Made by a program: the position numbers and the translations under genes. A stretch of 6,250 bases of DNA from JBBDRV01 sp040905285 (GTDB lineage: Bacteria; Bacteroidota; Rhodothermia; Balneolales; Balneolaceae), in assembly GCA_040905285.1 (NCBI GenBank), contig JBBDRV010000133.1, positions 1-6,250 on the forward strand. Reading direction: 5' to 3'. Of the stretch, positions 1 through 3,687 are shown one piece after another (within the stretch, counting starts at the first letter, position 1; each line of letters opens with the position of its first letter). The notes beneath the pieces are model-generated. The model did not search any database and was not told where the DNA came from. It worked only from the letters and a program-made list of their open reading frames with translations.

Positions 1-181
1 CCCTTCCTGCTGAGAACCTGTTTTCTCCCTGATGCTGCATTCCCCGAATCACCTGTTTAGTTTGGTTGCAACCCTGGGTAACCGGCGTATACTCCGGGAT
101 GCAGCATTTTCCATGCAGGACAGATGGGAGGGTGAGTTTTCTTACCTGCTTCGTACGACAGATGGGCGTATATCCGAGAGG
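1..181. other. Non-coding flank downstream of the kinase gene, with short repeats
   Basis: I find no convincing gene here. The minus-strand frame stays open beyond the kinase stop for about 60 codons, but its translation resembles nothing I know and has no sensible start. Several short repeats are visible: ATGCTGCAT at 32-40 is the inverse of ATGCAGCAT at 99-107, both flanked by C or G runs; GACAGATGGG occurs at 119-128 and 157-166; GGCGTATACTCCG at 84-96 recurs with one base missing at 165-176. No hairpin followed by a T run is seen on the minus strand, so no clear terminator for the kinase gene is present. Confidence 0.4.
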
Positions 182-1405
182 TCAGACACTCGGATTGAAT
201 TCGTTACGGATGGTTGCGCACAAGGTTTCAAACGCTTCTGTTTTTGACAAGTAAGCCGACGCACCGGCTTTCCTCATTTCATTAGAAACCTGCTCATCAT
301 CGTGCAGTGACAGCCCTATTATATAAACTTCAGGCATCTTCTTTTTGATCAGCTGAGTAGCTTCTATCCCATCCATTGCAGGCATATTTACATCCATTAC
401 GATAACATCGGGGAATAGCTCACCTGCGAATTTCACGGCTTCCGTGCCGTCTGCCGCTTCTGCTATGACCACCAGATCCGCCTCTTTTTCAATCAAATTC
501 CTGAGGCCTTTTCGTACCATCTCATGGTCGTCGGCGATCAGAACAGTAATTTTCTGATCGAGTTTACTTGAGAAACTTATTTGAACAGATGAATTACTCT
601 TTTTCTCATTATCCCGATCAGGTGTACCGGTTTTTTCTTCGCTCTTTAACGGAATAAAAAGAGTGGCTCTTGTGCCCTGCTGTGGAACAGAGACCAGTTC
701 CAGACGTCCTCCGAGCATCTCCATTCGTTCCTGAATGTTGAACAGGCCAAACCCACCGTCATCCGATTCGATAAATTCTTCCTCCGAATCAAAACCCACG
801 CCTTCATCTTCCACAGTTACCTGCATATGATTTTCCAAACAGGATGTGGTAACCCGTGCTTTTTTTACACCCGAATGTTGAGCAACATTCATCAACAATT
901 CCCTTACTGATTGCAGAAGGGGAATTTTAGCTTCTTCATCGATGGGTTTCGGTTCATCGTTGCTCTGTACAGACACTGTGAGTCCGTGTTTTTTCATTTG
1001 ATCAGCCGCCCAAAAGATGTACGCCTCTATATCTTCCTTATTCAGTACGGGTGGTGGTTTTAGCTCCGACATGAGTTGACGGGTATAGCTGATCACCTCA
1101 TTCAGCAATTCAGTTACTTTATTGATCACGGAAGCTGCAGGTGACGGAAGTTTGCCACCTTTTACCAGGTCAAGTTCCATTTTACACATGGCAAGGAGCT
1201 GACCCAGATTATCATGCAGTTCAGTGGCCAGGTACCGCCGCTGATTCTCTTCGGCCGTACTTAATTCAGAAACCAGTGAGCGCAGCTGTTTCTGATAGGA
1301 AAGCAGGGATGAAGTACGCTCTTCCACCCGTTCTTCAAGGGTTTTATTCATTGCACGAAGTGCTTCTTCAGCCTTCTTTCGCTGGGTCAGTTCAATCCCC
1401 TGCAC
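182..1405 (-). CDS. Histidine kinase (HPK7) plus receiver domain fragment
   Basis: This 407-residue piece is counted from the GTG at 1405, although the same frame is open back to the shift near 1546. It opens with the end of the PAS domain and a coiled coil (residues 10-60). The HisKA_3 H-box ELHDNLGQ follows, with the phospho-acceptor His64. The ATPase N-box is VRELLMNVAQHSG (Asn173), the G1 box DEGVGFD near 200 and the G2 box GGFGLFNIQERMEMLGG near 217-233. After a Ser/Glu-rich linker (253-284) comes a NarL-type receiver with acidic pair Asp292/Asp293, phosphorylated Asp338 in VIVMDVNMP, Ser366 and Lys388. No LuxR helix-turn-helix follows, so output must go through another protein or the receiver tunes the kinase. 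All catalytic parts are present, so an internally started product might still be active. The GTG itself lies inside the PAS domain and is a doubtful natural start. Confidence 0.8.
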   Translation of the reverse strand: MQGIELTQRKKAEEALRAMNKTLEERVEERTSSLLSYQKQLRSLVSELSTAEENQRRYLATELHDNLGQLLAMCKMELDLVKGGKLPSPAASVINKVTELLNEVISYTRQLMSELKPPPVLNKEDIEAYIFWAADQMKKHGLTVSVQSNDEPKPIDEEAKIPLLQSVRELLMNVAQHSGVKKARVTTSCLENHMQVTVEDEGVGFDSEEEFIESDDGGFGLFNIQERMEMLGGRLELVSVPQQGTRATLFIPLKSEEKTGTPDRDNEKKSNSSVQISFSSKLDQKITVLIADDHEMVRKGLRNLIEKEADLVVIAEAADGTEAVKFAGELFPDVIVMDVNMPAMDGIEATQLIKKKMPEVYIIGLSLHDDEQVSNEMRKAGASAYLSKTEAFETLCATIRNEFNPSV

Positions 1406-1539
1406 AAAAATTCCCGTGATCGTACCGTCCGGGCTTCTAATTGGCTGATAGACAAAATTCAGCCAATGCTCTTCAAGTTTATCCGGAGAATCCGAACTCT
1501 GAAGGCTGACTTTGATATCGGTTCCCCTGTATGTTTCTC

Positions 1540-1809
1540 CTATTTTAATACCTGGTCCAGGATCTCCAGGAAGCCCTGACCTTCTATTTCCGGCAGTGCG
1601 GCCCGAACCGGTTTGCCGATAATTTCCCGGTTCCCGACCAATTGTTTATAGCACTCATTCGCCCTTTCAAATACATGTTCCGTCCCGATCATCACACACA
1701 TAAAGGACGGCGCATTGTTGAATATATCGGAAAGCTGCTTTCTTTCTGTCTGTACTTCTTTCAGCAGCTCTTCCAGTTCGGCTTTTGATTTTCTGCCCTC
1801 AGGGTTCAT
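1540..1809 (-). CDS. N-terminal PAS fragment of the hybrid kinase
   Basis: This piece encodes about 89 residues from ATG 1809 to the TAG at 1542-1540. It starts with a charged helix (KAELEELLKEVQTERKQL) of the kind that precedes PAS folds. The first half of a PAS domain follows: the stretch around FNNAPSFMCVMIGTEHVFE, then ANECYKQLVGNREIIGKPV and ALPEIEGQGFLEILDQV, a pattern very common in PAS sensor kinases. The domain is cut before its last strands, so this product alone should not fold as a complete sensor. The ligand is unknown; I see no cysteine pattern that would point to a flavin photosensor. The stop codon is created by the shift discussed for the whole gene. Confidence 0.7.
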   Translation of the reverse strand: MNPEGRKSKAELEELLKEVQTERKQLSDIFNNAPSFMCVMIGTEHVFERANECYKQLVGNREIIGKPVRAALPEIEGQGFLEILDQVLK

Positions 1810-1861
1810 TCTCAATTTTTTTCCATGCCATAGCCAGTTAAGAAGTGAACTTTGTGGCAGG

Positions 1862-1888
1862 TTATTAACACTAATGCATTTATTTCAA
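1862..1888 (-). promoter_or_regulatory. Possible kinase promoter
   Basis: Read on the minus strand, TTGAAA (1888-1883) and TAATAA (1867-1862) could be -35 and -10 boxes. They are 15 bases apart, which is shorter than usual. They would place a start of transcription about 45 bases before the ATG at 1809. The match is weak, and this AT-rich stretch will produce such matches by chance. Confidence 0.2.
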
Positions 1889-2013
1889 TGAACTCTTTTA
1901 AAAGGATAAATACAATACTATCCGGAGAGTTGGCACTTGCTCAGAGAGTGCTGCCGGTAGTTGTCCGTTCAGCTATTGAAGCAGGAGGTGTATTTCAAGC
2001 AGCCGCTATTTAA
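1888..2013 (+). CDS. Doubtful 41-residue ORF between kinase and fic
   Basis: An ATG-to-TAA frame encodes 41 residues beginning MNSFKRINTILSGELALAQR and ending in a hydrophobic, alanine-rich stretch (FQAAAI). It has a basic start and an amphipathic to hydrophobic second half but no charged tail. I do not recognise it. There is no ribosome-binding site before the ATG, and its stop codon lies inside the first half-site of the repeat array before fic. It may be a real small peptide, the remnant of a longer gene, or chance. Codon use is not unlike real genes (GCA/GCT/GCC mix, CTG, GTT), which is the only reason to list it. Confidence 0.2.
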   Translation: MNSFKRINTILSGELALAQRVLPVVVRSAIEAGGVFQAAAI

Positions 2014-2094
2014 TAAAAACCCGGTTGCTTTAAATAAGATAGTTGCTTATTTAAGTTTTTATAGAATTTATTAAATAAGAAAAGCTCTATTTAA
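2007..2094. promoter_or_regulatory. Phased array of five TATTTAA/TTAAATA half-sites (candidate operator)
   Basis: Five exact 7-base half-sites alternate in orientation: TATTTAA at 2007-2013, TTAAATA at 2030-2036, TATTTAA at 2048-2054, TTAAATA at 2071-2077 and TATTTAA at 2088-2094. The forward copies start 41 and 40 bases apart and the reverse copies 41 apart, close to four helical turns. The gaps alternate between 16 bases and 10-11 bases. The middle pair extends to a 9-bp inverted repeat (TTAAATAAG 2030-2038, CTTATTTAA 2046-2054), and TTAAATAAG recurs at 2071-2079. The array ends seven bases before the fic ATG. The regularity suggests cooperative protein binding; the natural candidate is the winged helix at the end of Fic. 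Binding is inference. Confidence 0.55.
2043..2067 (+). promoter_or_regulatory. Possible fic promoter inside the half-site array
   Basis: TAGAAT at 2062-2067, followed by TTTA, is a fair -10 element. A TTG at 2043-2045, 16 bases upstream, could serve as the distal element of a Bacteroidota-like promoter. An alternative is TTGCTT (2025-2030) with TATTTA (2048-2053) at 17 bases. Either would lie within the half-site array, so a protein bound there would block RNA polymerase. No Shine-Dalgarno sequence is seen close to the ATG at 2102. Confidence 0.3.
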
Positions 2095-2101
2095 CATTAC
2101 C

Positions 2102-2740
2102 ATGAAAAACGTTAATGCCGGAAAATATATCTCTCAGGGGCACTATGAAAGCTTCGAGCCGGGTCTGATACACCGGAATTGGAAACTTGATGATATGAAC
2201 GTTATAGACTTGTTGAGTAAGGCGGATCGACAACTTGGCCGGCTGGATATGTATTCAGAGTACATCCCAAACATCGATTTGTTCATTAGTATGCACGTAG
2301 CTAAAGAAGCCATACAAAGCTCTAAAATCGAAGGAACCCAGACTTATATTGAAGAGGCGTTAATGGATATAGAGCACGTGTCGGTTGAGAAGAGAGATGA
2401 CTGGGAAGAAGTTCAGAATTACATCGCCGCAATGAACACGGCTATTAAAGAGTTGGAAAAGCTGCCATTTTCTTCTCGTTTAATTCGAAATACTCACAAA
2501 GTCCTGATGCAAGGTGTTCGGGGCGAACAAAAGCAGCCGGGAAATTTTCGGAAAAGCCAGAATTGGATTGGTGGATCATCAATCAATGATGCTACATTTG
2601 TCCCTCCTGTCCATGAAAGTATTCCCACACTAATGGGGGATCTTGAAAAGTTCATACATGATGAAAGCCTGCCCTCATGCATTATCAGTTCGAAACGATT
2701 CATCCTTTTCTGGATGGAAACGGTCGCGTGGGCCGACTGA
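2102..2740 (+). CDS. Fic protein N-terminal fragment with inhibitory helix
   Basis: This frame gives 212 residues, of which the first 191 belong to Fic. The Fic_N region (about 1-90) begins MKNVNAGKYISQGHYESFEP, a typical start for the family, which supports ATG 2102. Residues 73-78 (SSKIEG) match the inhibitory motif [S/T]xxxE[G/N]; Glu77 would compete with productive ATP binding, making this a class II Fic protein. Residues 150-178 (from RKSQNWIGGSS to FVPPVHESIP) form the flap that docks target side chains. From residue 192 onward the tail is out of frame and meaningless, ending at the TGA at 2738-2740. The fragment has no Fic motif and cannot be catalytic. Confidence 0.75.
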   Translation: MKNVNAGKYISQGHYESFEPGLIHRNWKLDDMNVIDLLSKADRQLGRLDMYSEYIPNIDLFISMHVAKEAIQSSKIEGTQTYIEEALMDIEHVSVEKRDDWEEVQNYIAAMNTAIKELEKLPFSSRLIRNTHKVLMQGVRGEQKQPGNFRKSQNWIGGSSINDATFVPPVHESIPTLMGDLEKFIHDESLPSCIISSKRFILFWMETVAWAD

Positions 2741-3204
2741 TGATTACACTGTACCTGGTAAGCTGTGGCATTTTAAAACAGCCAATCCTTTATCTGTCTG
2801 ATTTTTTTGAAAAGAATCGTGCAGACTATTACGATAAGCTAATGCGGGTGAGGGAGAAAAATGATCTTAAAGGGTGGGTTCTGTTCTTTCTGCATGGAGT
2901 GATCGAGACCGCAAAGAGCAGTATTCAGACATTTGATGGGATTATGCAGTTGCAGAAGCAGATTGAAAAAATCCTTCAAACGATGGGAGCCCGTTCCGGT
3001 AATGCACAGAAAGTAGTACATCATCTGTATAAAAGGCCTCTTGTCTCAGCTGAGCGAGTGAGTGATGTGGTGGGCGTATCAATGCCGACAGCATATAAGA
3101 TGATCAGCACATTTGAGGATTTAAACATATTGCGTGAGGTAACAGGTGCTGAACGCAATCGTCTTTACATTTTCCATGAGTACGTAAATCTCTTTAAAAC
3201 ATGA
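2677..3204 (+). CDS. Fic protein C-terminal fragment: active-site motif plus winged helix
   Basis: This 175-residue frame starts at an ATG that falls on the natural residue before HYQFET, overlapping the first frame by 64 bases. The complete Fic motif HPFLDGNGR is at residues 9-17, with the catalytic His9 and the phosphate-binding Gly/Asn/Arg residues, followed by the helix GRLMITLYLV. A helical linker (45-110) leads to a winged helix-turn-helix at about 112-170; VSMPTAYKMISTFEDL is the likely recognition helix and NRLYIFHEYVNLF the wing and end. There is no good ribosome-binding site, so expression would depend on re-initiation. If made, it could still bind DNA through the winged helix but lacks the N-terminal half of the Fic fold. 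The stop TGA at 3202-3204 overlaps the next ATG as ATGA. Confidence 0.75.
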   Translation: MHYQFETIHPFLDGNGRVGRLMITLYLVSCGILKQPILYLSDFFEKNRADYYDKLMRVREKNDLKGWVLFFLHGVIETAKSSIQTFDGIMQLQKQIEKILQTMGARSGNAQKVVHHLYKRPLVSAERVSDVVGVSMPTAYKMISTFEDLNILREVTGAERNRLYIFHEYVNLFKT

Positions 3205-3350
3205 GTGAGGTCGGCCAAACTGAACGAACCAGCCAAATTCTGAGGGTGACACTTGAAGTACTGGAAGTTGTCACTTCTGAACCCGAAAGCCAGACGTATG
3301 AAAGGTTCGCTGAAGCGATTGAGGAAACGAATGTAGTACCCACCAGCTAA
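3201..3350 (+). CDS. 49-residue ORF overlapping the fic stop; start resembles HsdR
   Basis: ATG at 3201 overlaps the fic TGA in the arrangement ATGA, typical of translational coupling. The product is 49 residues. The first dozen, MSEVGQTERTSQ, resemble the start of type I restriction enzyme R subunits (commonly MSEVGQ.ER.TQ). The remaining residues (ILRVTLEVLEVV, then a Glu-rich segment ending ETNVVPTS) do not match the expected HsdR continuation with its LGY motif and PD-(D/E)xK nuclease. SoFic-type fic genes are often found within type I restriction operons, so a deletion remnant of hsdR is plausible. The resemblance is from memory over a short stretch. It could also be a small unrelated protein or a chance frame. 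Confidence 0.4.
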   Translation: MSEVGQTERTSQILRVTLEVLEVVTSEPESQTYERFAEAIEETNVVPTS

Positions 3351-3380
3351 TCTGTTTTTATAATCTCGACAGTGGTTGAA

Positions 3381-3419
3381 AGCCAGCGAGTTCCTTCATT
3401 CTCCTTGTTCTCGCTGACT
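3381..3419. repeat. Inverted repeat AGCCAGCGAG / CTCGCTGACT
   Basis: AGCCAGCGAG at 3381-3390 pairs with CTCGCTGACT at 3410-3419, with one mismatch and a 19-base pyrimidine-rich loop. The uninterrupted stem is seven base pairs (CAGCGAG/CTCGCTG). It lies about 30 bases after the stop of the 49-residue ORF, where a terminator would be expected, but no T run follows on either strand. It may be a weak or factor-dependent terminator or a protein site. Confidence 0.35.
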
Positions 3420-3614
3420 GCCTTCTAAGGTCCTACCCCAACAACATTTTGAATTGACTGTCTCATATCCCGCAAGCTTAGGTGTCATCTATTGGAAGCC
3501 TCCGATATATCTTAGGGTTTCTGTAAATCACAGATTCAGACAAGAAAATCCTATCCCTTATGTACAATAATTCCTGCGGAGAGGGGTACATTTAAACTTT
3601 AAAATAGCTCAGGG

Positions 3615-3639
3615 TGCAAGCTTATCAAGAGAGCTTGCA
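3615..3639 (+). repeat. Hairpin in the lipoprotein leader
   Basis: TGCAAGCT (3615-3622) and AGCTTGCA (3632-3639) form a perfect 8-bp stem with a nine-base loop, about 50 bases before the lipoprotein ATG. There is no following T run, so it is not a classical terminator. It could be a structure in the mRNA leader or an operator. The arms contain HindIII-like AAGCTT palindromic character, so a chance origin is possible. Confidence 0.35.
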
Positions 3640-3687
3640 GACATTGAACGCTGGAAAACAGGGAGAAAAGAGAGCGAGTGGGGTGTT

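Larger units (their letters stand above)
182..1809 (-). pseudogene. Hybrid sensor histidine kinase/response regulator, frameshifted
   Basis: The two minus-strand reading frames 1809-1540 and about 1546-182 are halves of one protein. The first ends inside a PAS domain at LDQVLK-stop. The next frame resumes at once with GETYRGTDIKVSL and goes on through the rest of the PAS domain, including NFVYQPIRSPDGTITGIF, where family members continue. Restoring one base in the A run complementary to TTTT at 1543-1546 gives a continuous protein of 542 residues from the ATG at 1809: PAS (about 20-140), coiled-coil linker, HisKA_3 with His199, HATPase and a C-terminal receiver with Asp473. It would be a cytosolic sensor, since no membrane segment is seen. 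An alternative TTG two codons upstream (1815) is less likely than the ATG. There is no strong ribosome-binding site. It could be a genuine pseudogene or a one-base sequence error; the rest of the gene shows no decay. Confidence 0.85.
2102..3204 (+). pseudogene. Fic family AMP-transferase (Fic_N-Fic-winged helix), disrupted
   Basis: The frames 2102-2740 and 2677-3204 together make one SoFic-type Fic protein of about 370 residues, the usual length for this family. Family members run from the segment ESLP through about seven residues of a helix (of the kind VLIKAAL) into HYQFETIHPF. Here ESLP (codons ending 2674) is followed by two bases and then MHYQFETIHPF in another frame. This fits a deletion of 3n+1 bases, roughly 19, possibly between short GCCC repeats (2671-2674). 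The inhibitory motif, flap, Fic motif and winged helix all survive in the halves. Fic enzymes of this type move AMP from ATP to hydroxyl side chains of target proteins. The break removes part of the helix that packs under the active site, so restoring frame alone would not give a normal enzyme. A one-base sequencing error does not explain the missing residues. Confidence 0.85.
3351..3687. other. Intergenic region between the fic locus and the lipoprotein gene
   Basis: No gene is supported in these 337 bases. Stops interrupt all frames, apart from an open stretch (3571-3687) in frame with the lipoprotein that has no ATG, GTG or TTG codon and so cannot move its start upstream. Two inverted repeats are listed separately. 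TACAAT at 3563-3568 could be a -10 element for the lipoprotein, but I find no convincing -35 box. No hairpin with a T run is seen, so a terminator for the fic operon is not evident. Confidence 0.5.

Noticed and set aside
32..254. Plus-strand open frames of 71 and 62 residues at the left edge
   Set aside because: Both run into the 3' end of the kinase on the opposite strand and resemble nothing; the kinase receiver domain is clearly the coding frame there.
1141..1419. Plus-strand open frame of 92 residues
   Set aside because: Lies wholly antisense to the histidine kinase coding region, with no features of its own.
1540..1550. Programmed ribosomal frameshifting in the kinase
   Set aside because: The site GTA TTA AAA TAG has no X-XXY-YYZ slippery heptamer and I see no strong downstream stem; a lost base is simpler.
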